The notes beneath the pieces are model-generated. The model was not told the origin of the DNA. It worked only from the letters and a program-made list of their open reading frames with translations, and searched no databases. Of a stretch of DNA of 64,000 nucleotides, positions 1-11,534 are shown one piece after another. The stretch comes from Sacculina carcini (lineage: Eukaryota > Arthropoda > Thecostraca > Sacculinidae), in contig OU696571.1 of assembly GCA_916048095.2 (NCBI GenBank), positions 10,643,449 to 10,707,448 on the forward strand. Reading direction: 5' to 3'. Numbering within the stretch: the stretch's first letter is position 1; each line of letters opens with the position of its first letter. The translations under genes were made by a program, and so were the position numbers.

Positions 1-1468
1 TTTTAATGATGCAGATATTTGAAATAATTTGTTAGCAGAACAAAGCAGATTCATTGAGTAAACATGTGTTTTTTAAGAAACCATGTTTTTTTATTAAAAA
101 TGCAATGATGTTTTTCAAATTGGTTTTAAATTCGTTTTATTAATGTACAGATTCAGAAAATGTTGACAGCAGAACAAGACAAGTTAATTGGTTGGTAAAG
201 TATTTTTTGACAAACGTTTGTTTAAACTAACGCTTTTTTAATGAAACAATGCAATCTCGAACAGTCTCTATGGAAGAGAGATTTGATTGATGTGCGTTCA
301 AATACCTTTTGTATAGCAAGTAGCCTGCTGGTATAAGCGGCCGGTTAAACCACTTGATTTAAACTGTTTTTAAACCATGTTTTTTTTCGAAATAATATTT
401 TTTGAAAAACGGTTTTCTTAGATGTAGAGATTTAGAATAATATTGGCGGTATATCAAGGAAAGCCGAACCAAACTAATTCGTTTTTTATTAGTAACCTGT
501 TTTAGAACTGGTTCTATGGATTATGGTTTCTTTTATGTAGTTATTTGTGTTCAAATACCTATTTGTACATTAAATATATTTCCTCAGTCGTTTTTTTCCT
601 ACACGAAAATATTGCCCGTTTTTCTGGTCAGGATTTCCACTCTGAATAATGCGATCCGATTGTATTCGTAGTCTCATTAGAGACACTAAGTTTGTGTGCA
701 TATTTGTAGTATTTGTGTAAATATTTGCAGTGTTTGTACTTTTATATTTGCAAATAATTGATCTGCTGAATGAAATGATGAAACTTATTATAATCAACGT
801 AGTTCATTTCTGGTAGGAAAAACGTAATATGTAAAAAATAATTAAAAATTATGCCACTTGTTGTTTTTTTTAAAACAGTTTCAGATTTTAGCATAAAAAA
901 CGGTTATCAAACCCTGCTTTCTTACACAATGATTAATTCAATAATTGAATGCAAAACTGTACTGTACATAGAAGTGCCGCACAGTACCGTGTAAACAATG
1001 ATATTAGGGCTTTCATACACCTTATAACAATTATATTGTGCATATTTAATGATAATTCAATTTGATAGGGTCACTAATATCATGAATAACTCATGTGTTG
1101 ATTAAAAATAATTCATTTAACATCCGAAATATATCATTTCCATAATTTGAATTATTTGCATGACTCTTAAAAACCAAAAAACGTGTTTTTTTTCGAGGTT
1201 CTTTTTGTCAAAAAAACGTTTTTTTAGGTCCCATCTCTAGACTCAACCATAACTGAAAGGCATTTGCAGAGTATAACAGCGCACACAATATCTCACAGTT
1301 AGTTACATTAATGTACAAACTAATAGGTTAAACACAGTATGCTGTATATCATATTTTTACTGTGCATAGCAACACAGCCCAATGCACAACACAAATCACA
1401 GCTCAATACACAACATAGTTTTGCACTATTAAAATCAGGCATTCATTCTTGTTAATGTCCATTAAGCA
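1..1468. other. AT-rich stretch without a recognisable gene
   Basis: Short open frames here have no recognisable domain. The stretch is AT-rich, with scattered runs of T and recurring short 'gttttt' words. The last part may be the 3' untranslated side of the adjacent minus-strand hAT element, but no terminal inverted repeat was found to fix an edge. Confidence 0.5.
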
Positions 1469-2173
1469 TCAATGGAAGTATTTCTTCCTCAGCTTAGTGT
1501 CAGCGAACGTGTCTACCAATTTGTCGTAATCAAGAGACTTAGCAACAGCATGTTCAATTGATGTTATTGCTAGCGCATTCAGTCGCTCATTTAACATGGA
1601 CGACTTCATGATGTTTTTATCAGTTTCATCCTGCTGAAGCTTCTCTCAGCACTGGCGACAGTTACAGCAGCTGCAAGCATAATCCTTAACACAATACTGG
1701 TGTTAGAATATATTTCAGTGAGGCTGTTTCTGCAAATGTAATCCAGAAAGTCTCTAGGTTCGGTGAGAAAGTTGTTGCAGGCAGCAATGGTGAAACGACG
1801 CAGCTCCAACTCAAGTTCTGAAGCATTTATATCACCCATCGTCTTTTCAAAGTTTTCACAGTGCATGAGTAGTGTATTGTTGTCGATATACTCATTTAAC
1901 TGTGTCATATTGTAGACAAATCCAAACAAATTGATTGAATCGAGAATTCAAAGGTATTATTTGGTCCATCACTGTTAAGAAAAACTGAGATCTGAAAATT
2001 TCTTCTTCGCGGAGAGATACTTCATCTTCGCATTCGTAATCGAACATTGTCTTTTAACGCCGAACTCTTTTTTCGGGAAATATTGTCTTAATGTCCAACT
2101 GTTGAGCAATCTCTGATACTACACGGGTGGCTAGTAAACCCTTCCCCTCTGAATTTTTAAAAAACGATGCAGT
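1469..2173 (-). pseudogene. hAT transposase, C-terminal part (broken)
   Basis: Read on the minus strand, this region carries the hAT family C-terminal dimerisation signature (ASAERSFSRMKLIK, near 1606-1660). It is followed in another frame by the usual family ending, SLDYDKLVDTFAD, then KLRKKYFH and a stop at 1469-1471. Upstream are the family blocks FPEKRV, FDYE and EDEVSL, then FFLTVMDQ. Reading them needs frame changes near 1612 and 1930 and passes a stop near 2059, so the gene is dead. The type resembles the ZMYM-like hAT-Ac group. The 5' side is cut at 2173 by an LTR element and resumes at 10770. hAT transposases cut and paste DNA; this copy is a relic. Confidence 0.8.
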
Positions 2174-2576
2174 TGTGGTTTTGTGTTGTGTATATATGTT
2201 TTGTGTTGTGTATTTGTGTATCTTTCGTTGTACATTATTTGTGTATATGCGAGTATTGTAGTTTTGAGCGAGCCTGCACGTAGCAGTGTACTAGGAAATG
2301 CAGCTGCCTGGTTCGGTCAAGGAAGTGGCGCGTGCAGTGTGTGTGTATATGTATGTGTATGTATGTTTGTGTGCATGCGTATTGCGGAGCGATATGATCA
2401 TGAATCGGGAGTGTCGTGCATGAGATGGTGTCGTGTGGGTGTTACTGCGTTTAATGTAAAGTGGGTTTCGGGGGAGTATTGAGTGACTTGTCTGCACGGG
2501 CGTGCAGGTGTATTGTGAAACCATATTGTTGTTTTTTGTGCCTTCGTTATTTCTTCCTACAATACATTTCATCACA
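2174..2576 (+). repeat. LTR 1 of tandem gypsy-type element
   Basis: Starts TGTGGTTTTG and ends CATCACA. It is 403 bp against 473 bp for LTRs 2 and 3, because about 70 bp present in the others is absent. The target duplication GCAGT lies directly upstream. The LTR contains GT-rich runs. Confidence 0.85.
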
Positions 2577-2588
2577 AGCTAACCGGCC
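2577..2588 (+). other. Candidate primer-binding site (tRNA-Ile 5'-end complement)
   Basis: The 12 bases AGCTAACCGGCC start at the first base after the LTR. They do not begin TGG, so they do not match a tRNA 3' end. From memory they are the exact complement of bases 1-12 of eukaryotic tRNA-Ile (GGCCGGTTAGCT). The same 12-mer recurs at 6673-6684 and, in an unrelated element, at 12894-12905. The assignment is an inference. Confidence 0.5.
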
Positions 2589-2597
2589 TACAGCATT

Positions 2598-3341
2598 ATG
2601 ACAGCGATGAACAACGATTGTGCAATGCGGTCGTTCAATGGTGATGGAGACGTCGTGGCGTGGCTCACAAAAGCCAGACTCGTAGCCAGACTGAAGAAGG
2701 TGGAAGATGTCGCCAGCTTTATTTCTCTGCATCTCGAAGGTGATGCTCTGGCGTTGTTCTTGGAGATGGACGAGTGTGATCAGGAGAGTGCTGAGAAGAT
2801 TGAGAGTGCCCTGAAAACAGCCTACAGTGATGATTCGTTTGATGCATTTGGTAAGTTGTCCGAAAAGAGGTGGCACGGTGAATCAGTGCATGTCTTCGCC
2901 ACCGAAATCCGACGACTTGCTGGGTTGGCGAATTTTCACGGAGAAGCACTGGACAATATTTGCCGACTGCAATTTGTCAATGGCATCCCCAGACATATCA
3001 GATCGAGTTTACAGAGAATGGAGAACGTGCACACAATGCAAATGTCGGTGCTGATAAATCACGCTCGTGTGCTGACTAAGAACGACGGACCGGTCGCGGC
3101 TGCCGCAGCAGCGCCGGCAGCATGTCATGACCGTATTCATCCAGACAGCGAGAAGAGAAGTCCGCAATTCAGGGGTCGGTGCTTCGTATGCGGCGGCCCG
3201 CACATGTCACGAGCTTGTCCGAGGCGGGAGTCCGTTATATGCTACACATGCGGACAAAGAGGACATATCTCCAGACAGTGCCGGCAGGGAAACGGTGCAG
3301 GAGTGACTGGTGCACCAGCAGTCACTCCGACGACTCACTGA
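2598..3341 (+). CDS. gag of tandem gypsy-type element, copy 1
   Basis: An open frame of 247 residues starts 21 bp after the LTR end. The first ~150 residues are a capsid-like helical region. Near the C terminus are two CCHC zinc knuckles (CFVCGGPHMSRAC and CYTCGQRGHISRQC), typical of retroelement nucleocapsid, preceded by an alanine-rich linker. The protein would package element RNA. The copy at 6694-7437 encodes the same protein. The frame itself is open. Confidence 0.85.
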   Translation: MTAMNNDCAMRSFNGDGDVVAWLTKARLVARLKKVEDVASFISLHLEGDALALFLEMDECDQESAEKIESALKTAYSDDSFDAFGKLSEKRWHGESVHVFATEIRRLAGLANFHGEALDNICRLQFVNGIPRHIRSSLQRMENVHTMQMSVLINHARVLTKNDGPVAAAAAAPAACHDRIHPDSEKRSPQFRGRCFVCGGPHMSRACPRRESVICYTCGQRGHISRQCRQGNGAGVTGAPAVTPTTH

Positions 3342-3349
3342 AGGCGCCA

Positions 3350-6180
3350 AGTACACTGCCGATCATCGAAGCGAGACTGTCAGGTGAGACTGTTCATGCC
3401 TTGGTTGACACGGGCTGCTCAGGGGCCGTTGTGCGTTCTAATTATTGGAAAATATTGAGGGCAGTAGTTTGATGACGGCGTTCGATGGGCGGAAAGTTAA
3501 GTGTCGGGGTACTGCTTGGATTAATATTGAAGTGTCTGGTAAGCAAATGAGTTTGCGTGCTGTAGTTGTTGACAGTATTGTGGGTGACGTAGACATACTG
3601 ATTGGGATGAATATTATTGACAAACTTGGCGGTGTTTTTGTATGTGGTTCTAAAGTGAAATTTGGTGTAGATAATTGTGTCGCGAGTGCAAGCAGTGATG
3701 TGTCTTGTAGTCAGTGTGAGGAAGTTGATAGCTCCACAAATGAGAAGCTAGAAATAACCGATCCTGATTTCACTGCTGTTTTTGATGGCAATAAGTGGGA
3801 GATTGAGTGGATAGTGACAGGAGACGAGCCTATGTGGTCAAGAACAGTCGGATGTTATGAACAGACGGTGACAGATGATATTCGCGATGAATTTGATGCA
3901 GAGGTTCAGCGTTGGATCACAGAAGGAATTCTTGCTCCGTCAAATAATTCTAATTGCAAGGGTGTGTTGCCACTGCAAGCGGTGGCTCAGCCAACAAAAA
4001 ACAAGGTGCGCCCAGTGCTCGATTTTCGAGAACTGAACGAGTTTGTGAGCAGCCACACGGGCGATGACTACGTAGATGTTTGTGGCGAGAAATTGAGAGA
4101 GTGGAGACGCATTGATGGGCCCGCCTCCCTGGTTGATCTGAAGGCTGCGTAACTTCAGGTACATGTGGTGCCAAAATTGTGGAAACATCAGCTTGTCAAA
4201 TATAACGGTAAGGTGTACTGTTTGACGCGGTCGGGATTTGGACTGTGCTCGGCACCCAGAGTGATGACGCGTATCGTGCGTACAGTATTGAGCCAATCTG
4301 AAGTCATCGACAAAGGCACGGACTCATACATAGATGATATTATAGTACGCGAATCGGTTGTGTCCAGCAGAGATGTTGTCGCTCATCTGAGTAAATATGG
4401 CCTAGAAGCAAAAGAGCCGGTGTCGATAGAGGAAAGTGCCGTTCTGGGTCTCAAACTGCAGAAAGATAATAGTGGTCGTATGTTGTTCCGCAGAGGCAAC
4501 AGTATTCCAGATGTTACCGAACATCTGACCAAGCGTCAGCTCTTTTCTGTGTGCGGGAAGTTGATCGGACACTACCCTGTGGTCAGGTGGCTGAGGATCG
4601 CGTGCAGCCACATAAAGCGCCGAGCTGATGGAGTGGACTGGGATGCAATGGTTCCTTTGGACGTGTTGCAAATGACGCTTGACATGGTAGAGAGAGTGCA
4701 GAAAAACGACCCAGTAGGTGGTAGATGGCATGTGTCTAATACAAGGCGGGGAGTTGTATGGTGTGACAAGAGTAACCTGGCAATCGGAGCAGCGGTCGAG
4801 ATTGATGGAGAAATTGCTGAAGACGCGACCTGGCAACGAAAGAAGGACGATGTGCACCATATAAACGTAGCGGAATTGGAGGCGGTGATGAAAGGCGTGA
4901 ACCTGGCAGTGAAGTGGCAGTTGGTAGAGATCGAGATTCGCACGGATTCTGCAACGGTGGCTGGCTGGGTGGGCACAGTGCTAAACAAGGAAAGAAGGGT
5001 GCGTACGAAGGGTGCAGCAGAAATATTGGTCAAGCGAAGACTAGGAGTGCTGAGTGATTTTATTACAGAGTTGGGCTTGAGTGTCAGCATTACGAGTGTT
5101 CCCACCACGATGAACAAAGCTGACGAGCCGACACGTGTGAAAAAAGAGTGGTTGTCTGAGCGTGGAAAGTTCTCGAGTAGTCGTAAAGCAACTGAGAAGG
5201 TGTGTGCAGCGACTGTGGATGAAATCAGAGAGATGCATGACATGCACCACATGGGTGTGGACAGAACCTTGTATTTGGCTCGGCGAGTGGATCCTGGTGT
5301 ATCACGAGAGACTGTGCGGCGAGTGGTTAGAGGCTGCGAACGTTGTCAGTCAATTGATCCGGCGCCGTCGACTCATGTTGCTGGACACCTTAGCTTGGAC
5401 AAAGTATGGCATAGACTAGCCATTGACATCACCCATTACCGCCATCGGGAATATTTGACAGTTGTGGACAGTGGACCAGGGAGGTTCGCAATTTGGAGGG
5501 AAATACGATCTGAGACGTCTCAACAAGTATGCACGCACATGGACGAAATATTTCGTGAGCGAGGACCGCCTCATGAGCTGCTGATGAACAACGGGCGGGC
5601 GTTTCGTTCGCAGGAGATGCGAGAACTATTGGAGCGGTGGAAAGTGAAGCCGTATTTTCGCGCTGCGTACCGCCCCAGCGGTAATGGGATTGTCGAGCGA
5701 CATCATCGCTTTATAAAGGCATTGGCTGAAAGAAGTTGTGTTCCACCAACTACCGCGGCATACTGGTACAACATGTCGCCGAGGTTTGGTACTGATGATT
5801 CTTCGGTGCCTCATCGTAACGTGTATAGCTAAGACTGGCGTAACACAACACTTGTTGATGGTTTTGCTATTGACCACTGTGAAGACAGCTCCGTTCGCAT
5901 CGGTGAAGAAGTATGGGTGAAGCCGGCGGATGCACGATGTACTTCGCAGTGGACTCGGGGCGTTGTGACCGATGTTCACTCACCCAATAACATTTCGTTG
6001 AATGGCATTCCGCGCCATATCTAGGATATTCGGCCTGTGCAAGTCCCACCAGACGAGGAGGGTGAACGTTCCGATGAAGTTCGACTGTCAACAGTGGACT
6101 CACCGACAGAACAACTTCCCAGACGATCCGGAAGAGAGAGGCGGCCTCCAATTTGGATGGACACCTATGTTACAGAATGA
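3350..6180 (+). pseudogene. pol of tandem gypsy-type element, copy 1 (broken)
   Basis: Domain remains run in the order protease (VDTGCSGAVV), reverse transcriptase (VRPVLDFRELN and the catalytic YIDD), RNase H (WCDKSNLAIG), and integrase (zinc-binding HH-CC region, then a core ending GNGIVERHH), followed by a C-terminal tail up to the polypurine tract. The order RT-RNase H-integrase fits Ty3/gypsy. The region is interrupted about three times and is treated as a fossil, although the sequence is young. Confidence 0.8.
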
Positions 6181-6199
6181 TCTTGAGATCAGGAGGGGG

Positions 6200-6672
6200 T
6201 GTGGTTTTGTATTGTGTATATATGTGTTGTGTTGCGTATTTGTGTATCTTTCGTTGTACATTATTTGTGTATATGCGAGTATTGTAGTTTTGAGCGAGCC
6301 TGCACGTGGCAGTGCACTAGGCAGTGCGGGCGATGCGGTTTCAAGTAGTTGCGCCCCCTGCGTCAATGTTGTACGAGTGCACCGATATGTGAAATGCAGC
6401 TGCCTGGTTCGGTCAAGGAAGTGGCGCGTGCAGTGTGTGTGTATATGTTTGTGTATGTATGTTTGTGTGTATGCGTATTGCGGAGCGATATGATCATGAA
6501 TCGGGAGTGTCGTGCATGAGATGGTGTCGTGTGGGTGTTACTGCGTTTAGTGTAAAGTGGATTTCGGGGGAGTATTGAGTGACTTCTCTGCACGGGCGTG
6601 CAGGTGTATTGTGAAACCATATTGTTGTTTTTTGTGCCTTCGTTATTTCTTCCTACAATACATTTCATCACA
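6200..6672 (+). repeat. LTR 2 (shared, middle) of tandem gypsy-type element
   Basis: 473 bp, TGTGG...CATCACA, serving as the 3' LTR of body 1 and the 5' LTR of body 2. It differs from LTR 3 at only a handful of bases. The polypurine tract is at 6191-6199 and the candidate primer site at 6673-6684. Confidence 0.88.
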
Positions 6673-6693
6673 AGCTAACCGGCCTACAGCATT

Positions 6694-7437
6694 ATGACAG
6701 CGATGAACAACGATTGTGCAATGCGGTCGTTCAATGGTGATGGAGACGTCGTGGCGTGGCTCACAAAAGCCAGACTCGTAGCCAGACTGAAGAAGGTGGA
6801 AGATGTCGCCAGCTTTATTTCTCTGCATCTCGAAGGTGATGCTCTGGCGTTGTTCTTGGAGATGGACGAGTGTGATCAGGAGAGTGCTGAGAAGATTGAG
6901 AGTGCCCTGAAAACAGCCTACAGTGATGATTCGTTTGATGCATTTGGTAAGTTGTCCGAAAAGAGGTGGCACGGTGAATCAGTGCATGTCTTCGCCACCG
7001 AAATCCGACGACTTGCTGGGTTGGCGAATTTTCACGGAGAAGCACTGGACAATATTTGCCGACTGCAATTTGTCAATGGCATCCCCAGACATATCAGATC
7101 GAGTTTACAGAGAATGGAGAACGTGCACACAATGCAAATGTCGGTGCTGATAAATCACGCTCGTGTGCTGACTAAGAACGACGGACCGGTCGCGGCTGCC
7201 GCAGCAGCGCCGGCAGCATGTCATGACCGTATTCATCCAGACAGCGAGAAGAGAAGTCCGCAATTCAGGGGTCGGTGCTTCGTATGCGGCGGCCCGCACA
7301 TGTCACGAGCTTGTCCGAGGCGGGAGTCCGTTATATGCTACACATGCGGACAAAGAGGACATATCTCCAGACAGTGCCGGCAGGGAAACGGTGCAGGAGT
7401 GACTGGTGCACCAGCAGTCACTCCGACGACTCACTGA
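6694..7437 (+). CDS. gag of tandem gypsy-type element, copy 2
   Basis: 247 residues with the same translation as the copy at 2598-3341, including both CCHC knuckles. It sits 21 bp after LTR 2. The lack of divergence between the two gag copies supports a recent duplication of the whole body rather than two old independent insertions. Confidence 0.85.
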   Translation: MTAMNNDCAMRSFNGDGDVVAWLTKARLVARLKKVEDVASFISLHLEGDALALFLEMDECDQESAEKIESALKTAYSDDSFDAFGKLSEKRWHGESVHVFATEIRRLAGLANFHGEALDNICRLQFVNGIPRHIRSSLQRMENVHTMQMSVLINHARVLTKNDGPVAAAAAAPAACHDRIHPDSEKRSPQFRGRCFVCGGPHMSRACPRRESVICYTCGQRGHISRQCRQGNGAGVTGAPAVTPTTH

Positions 7438-7444
7438 AGGCGCC

Positions 7445-10280
7445 AAGTACACTGCCGATCATCGAAGCGAGACTGTCAGGTGAGACTGTTCATGCCTTGG
7501 TTGACACGGGCTGCTCAGGGGCCGTTGTGCGTTCTAATTATTGGAAAATATTGAGGGCAGTAGTTTGATGACGGCGTTCGATGGGCGGAAAGTTAAGTGT
7601 CGGGGTACTGCTTGGATTAATATTGAAGTGTCTGGTAAGCAAATGAGTTTGCGTGCTGTAGTTGTTGACAGTATTGTGGGTGACGTAGACATACTGATTG
7701 GGATGAATATTATTGACAAACTTGGCGGTGTTTTTGTATGTGGTTCTAAAGTGAAATTTGGTGTAGATAATTGTGTCGCGAGTGCAAGCAGTGATGTGTC
7801 TTGTAGTCAGTGTGAGGAAGTTGATAGCTCCACAAATGAGAAGCTAGAAATAACCGATCCTGATTTCACTGCTGTTTTTGATGGCAATAAGTGGGAGATT
7901 GAGTGGATAGTGACAGGAGACGAGCCTATGTGGTCAAGAACAGTCGGATGTTATGAACAGACGGTGACAGATGATATTCGCGATGAATTTGATGCAGAGG
8001 TTCAGCGTTGGATCACAGAAGGAATTCTTGCTCCGTCAAATAATTCTAATTGCAAGGGTGTGTTGCCACTGCAAGCGGTGGCTCAGCCAACAAAAAACAA
8101 GGTGCGCCCAGTGCTCGATTTTCGAGAATTGAACGAGTTTTGTGAGCAGCCACACGGGCGATGACTACGTAGATGTTTGTGGCGAGAAATTGAGAGAGTG
8201 GAGACGCATTGATGGGCCCGCCTCCCTGGTTGATCTGAAGGCTGCGTAACTTCAGGTACATGTGGTGCCAAAATTGTGGAAACATCAGCTTGTCAAATAT
8301 AACGGTAAGGTGTACTGTTTGACGCGGTCGGGATTTGGACTGTGCTCGGCACCCAGAGTGATGACGCGTATCGTGCGTACAGTATTGAGCCAATCTGAAG
8401 TCATCGACAAAGGCACGGACTCATACATAGATGATATTATAGTACGCGAATCGGTTGTGTCCAGCAGAGATGTTGTCGCTCATCTGAGTAAATATGGCCT
8501 AGAAGCAAAAGAGCCGGTGTCGATAGAGGAAAGTGCCGTTCTGGGTCTCAAACTGCAGAAAGATAATAGTGGTCGTATGTTGTTCCGCGGAGGCAACAGT
8601 ATTCCAGATGTTACCGAACATCTGACCAAGCGTCAGCTCTTTTCTTTGTGCGGGAAGTTGATCGGACACTACCCTGTGGTCAGGTGGCTGAGGATCGCGT
8701 GCAGCCACATAAAGCGCCGAGCTGATGGAGTGGACTGGGATGCAATGGTTCCTTTGGACGTGTTGCAAATGACGCTTGACATGGTAGAGAGAGTGCAGAA
8801 AAACGACCCAGTAGGTGGTAGATGGCATGTGTCTAATACAAGGCGGGGAGTTGTATGGTGTGACAAGAGTAACCTGGCAATCGGAGCAGCGGTCGAGATT
8901 GATGGAGAAATTGCTGAAGACGCGACCTGGCAACGAAAGAAGGACGATGTGCACCATATAAACGTAGCGGAATTGGAGGCGGTGGTGAAAGGCGTGAACC
9001 TGGCAGTGAAGTGGCAGTTGGTAGAGATCGAGATTCGCACGGATTCTGCAACGGTGGCTGGCTGGGTGGGCACAGTGCTAAACAAGGAAAGAAGGGTGCG
9101 TACGAAGGGTGCAGCAGAAATATTGGTCAAGCGAAGACTAGGAGTGCTGAGTGATTTTATTACAGAGTTGGGCTTGAGTGTCAGCATTACGAGTGTTCCC
9201 ACCACGATGAACAAAGCTGACGAGCCGACACGTGTGAAAAAAGAGTGGTTGTCTGAGCGTGGAAAGTTCTCGAGTAGTCGTAAAGCAACTGAGAAGGTGT
9301 GTGCAGCGACTGTGGATGAAATCAGAGAGATGCATGACATGCACCACATGGGTGTGGACAGAACCTTGTATTTGGCTCGGCGAGTGGATCCTGGTGTATC
9401 ACGAGAGACTGTGCGGCGAGTGGTTAGAGGCTGCGAACGTTGTCAGTCAATTGATCCGGCGCCGTCGACTCATGTTGCTGGACACCTTAGCTTGGACAAA
9501 GTATGGCATAGACTAGCCATTGACATCACCCATTACCGCCATCGGGAATATTTGACAGTTGTGGACAGTGGACCAGGGAGGTTCGCAATTTGGAGGGAAA
9601 TACGATCTGAGACGTCTCAACAAGTATGCACGCACATGGACGAAATATTTCGTGAGCGAGGACCGCCTCATGAGCTGCTGATGAACAACGGGCGGGCGTT
9701 TCGTTCGCAGGAGATGCGAGAACTATTGGAGCGGTGGAAAGTGAAGCCGTATTTTCGCGCTGCGTACCGCCCCAGCGGTAATGGGATTGTCGAGCGACAT
9801 CATCGCTTTATAAAGGCATTGGCTGAAAGAAGTTGTGTTCCACCAACTACCGCGGCATACTGGTACAACATGTCGCCGAGGTTTGGTACTGATAATTCTT
9901 CGGTGCCTCATCGTAACGTGTATAGCTAAGACTGGCGTAACACAACACTTGTTGATGGTTTTGCTATTGACCACTGTGAAGACAGCTCCGTTCGCATCGG
10001 TGAAGAAGTATGGGTGAAGCCGGCGGATGCACGATGTACTTCGCAGTGGACTCGGGGCGTTGTGACCGATGTTCACTCACCCAATAACATTTCGTTGAAT
10101 GGCATTCCGCGCCATATCTTGGATATTCGGCCTGTGCAAGTCCCACCAGACGAGGAGGGTGAACGTTCCGATGAAGTTCGACTGTCAACAGTGGACTCAC
10201 CGACAGAACAACTTCCCAGACGATCCGGAAGAGAGAGGCGGCCTCCAATTTGGATGGACACCTATGTTACAGAATGATCT
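7445..10280 (+). pseudogene. pol of tandem gypsy-type element, copy 2 (broken)
   Basis: Same protease, RT, RNase H and integrase order as copy 1, at an offset of about 4097. The tail carries an SH3-like motif (IGEEVWVKPADARC) common at the end of gypsy integrases. It is broken in roughly three places, mostly shared with copy 1, which suggests the damage predates the duplication. Confidence 0.8.
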
Positions 10281-10296
10281 TGAGATCAGGAGGGGG

Positions 10297-10769
10297 TGTG
10301 GTTTTGTATTGTGTATATATGTGTTGTGTTGCGTATTTGTGTATCTTTCGTTGTACATTATTTGTGTATATGCGAGTATTGTAGTTTTGAGCGAGCCTGC
10401 ACGTGGCAGTGCACTAGGCAGTGCGGGCGATGCGGTTTCAAGTAGTTGCGCCCCCTGCGTCAATGTTGTACGAGTGCACCGATATGTGAAATGCAGCTGC
10501 CTGGTTCGGTCAAGGAAGTGGCGCGTGCAGTGTGTGTGTATATGTTTGTGTATGTATGTTTGTGTGTATGCGTATTGCGGAGCGATATGATCATGAATCG
10601 GGAGTGTCGTGCATGAGATGGTGTCGTGTGGGTGTTACTGCGTTTAGTGTAAAGTGGATTTCGGCGGAGTATTGAGTGACTTGTCTGCACGGGCGTGCAG
10701 GTGTATTGTGAAACCATATTGTTGTTTTTTGTGCCTTCGTTATTTCTTATTACAATACATTTCATCACA
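10297..10769 (+). repeat. LTR 3 of tandem gypsy-type element
   Basis: 473 bp, starting TGTGG after a polypurine tract (10288-10296) and ending CATCACA. It is followed at once by the target duplication GCAGT (10770-10774), beyond which the hAT reading frame resumes. Confidence 0.88.
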
Positions 10770-10890
10770 GCAGTAGCTGTTACCTCTGCCTGCAACACAT
10801 CCATTGTTGATGATGAGTGTATTAATTTACTTGTTTTATTTATTTGAAATAATATTTCATGCCAAACGCAGATCGCGATCAGACAAAATC
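10770..10890 (-). pseudogene. hAT transposase, upstream part (continuation of 1469-2173)
   Basis: The minus strand reads hAT-like text (VWHEILFQINKTSKLI, then MDVLQAEVTATA) that runs up to the target duplication and continues in register as SFFKNSEG at 2173 and below. It belongs to the same copy split by the LTR insertion. Farther upstream (above about 10890) the frame is lost and no more of the transposase was recognised. Confidence 0.7.
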
Positions 10891-10927
10891 ATCCAACAAA
10901 AAAGCTATAATTATGCAACCAGTAGTA

Positions 10928-11160
10928 CACTTAACATTAACATTAACGTTTATTTATATAGCGCTCATTAAAACACACGCGCAAAAAGACAAATGTTGGT
11001 GCAAAAAAATAAAAACAAATAGGTAAGACACGCCGCTTAGGGAAAACAAACATGCGGACAATACACACACCCACAGGCACACACACACACACACACATAC
11101 ACAAACATACATACACACACACACACACACACAAACATTATCATGCACACACAACGAAAA
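10928..11160 (-). repeat. L2-type LINE 3' tail with CA microsatellite
   Basis: On the minus strand the sequence ends ...GAGCGCTATATAAATAAA followed by short GTTAAT-type repeats, the kind of terminus seen on L2/CR1 LINEs; a related ending lies at 23260-23303. A CA/TG microsatellite fills about 11080-11145. No coding part is attached. Confidence 0.5.
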
Positions 11161-11205
11161 ATTGAAACATGGCAGTAAGAAGAAAGCAGAAAGAGCAAAA
11201 AACTT

Positions 11206-11430
11206 CTATACCATTTACAAGTCAATTTGGCAAAAGTGAAAATCAATTTGGCAAAAGTGAAAATCAATTTGGTAAAAGTGAAAATCAATTTGGCAAAAGT
11301 GAAAATCAATTTGGCAAAAGTGAAAAACAATTTGGCAAAAGTGAAAAACAATTTGGCAAAAAGTGAAAATCAATTTGGCAAAAGTGAAAATCAATCTGGT
11401 AATTCTTACAAATTTAGGTGGTAGTCGCAT
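11206..11430 (+). repeat. 21-bp minisatellite, left arm of an inverted pair
   Basis: About ten copies of a 21-bp unit built on CAATTTGGCAAAAGTGAAAA run from the outer edge (CTATACCATTTACAAG, 11206) to a unique flank that continues to about 11535. Because 21 is a multiple of three the array stays open, reading repeats of KSENQFG, but this looks like a repeat artefact and not a gene. The same outer edge, array and flank occur in reverse complement at 16930-17275. Confidence 0.85.
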
Positions 11431-11534
11431 TGATAATGCATTATCATATTGTTTATTAGTGTTTTAGTAACAAATATATTACTCATGCAAATGATATCAA
11501 TTAATGTTTTATGTTTAAGAAAATATATATATTC

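Larger units (their letters stand above)
2174..10769 (+). mobile_element. Ty3/gypsy-type LTR element, tandem form (3 LTRs, 2 bodies)
   Basis: Three related LTRs (2174-2576, 6200-6672, 10297-10769) separate two bodies (2577-6199 and 6673-10296) that match almost base for base at an offset of 4096-4097. The whole block is flanked by one 5-bp target duplication, GCAGT (2169-2173 and 10770-10774), so it behaves as one insertion site. Each body has gag with two zinc knuckles, protease, reverse transcriptase, RNase H and integrase, in that order. LTRs begin TG and end CA, and a polypurine tract (AGGAGGGGG) precedes LTRs 2 and 3. Both pol regions are broken, with roughly three breaks each. The near identity of LTRs 2 and 3 makes the event recent. 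The clade within Ty3/gypsy is uncertain. Confidence 0.88.

Noticed and set aside
10460-10804. A 114-residue minus-strand frame starting MDVLQAEVTATA
   Set aside because: It is a chance fusion: the first residues are hAT transposase and the rest is antisense LTR, joined at the target duplication.
11169-11424. Frames with seven-residue repeats (KSENQFG) as a repeat protein
   Set aside because: They are explained by a 21-bp minisatellite whose period is a multiple of three. There is no start context, domain or mirror conservation.
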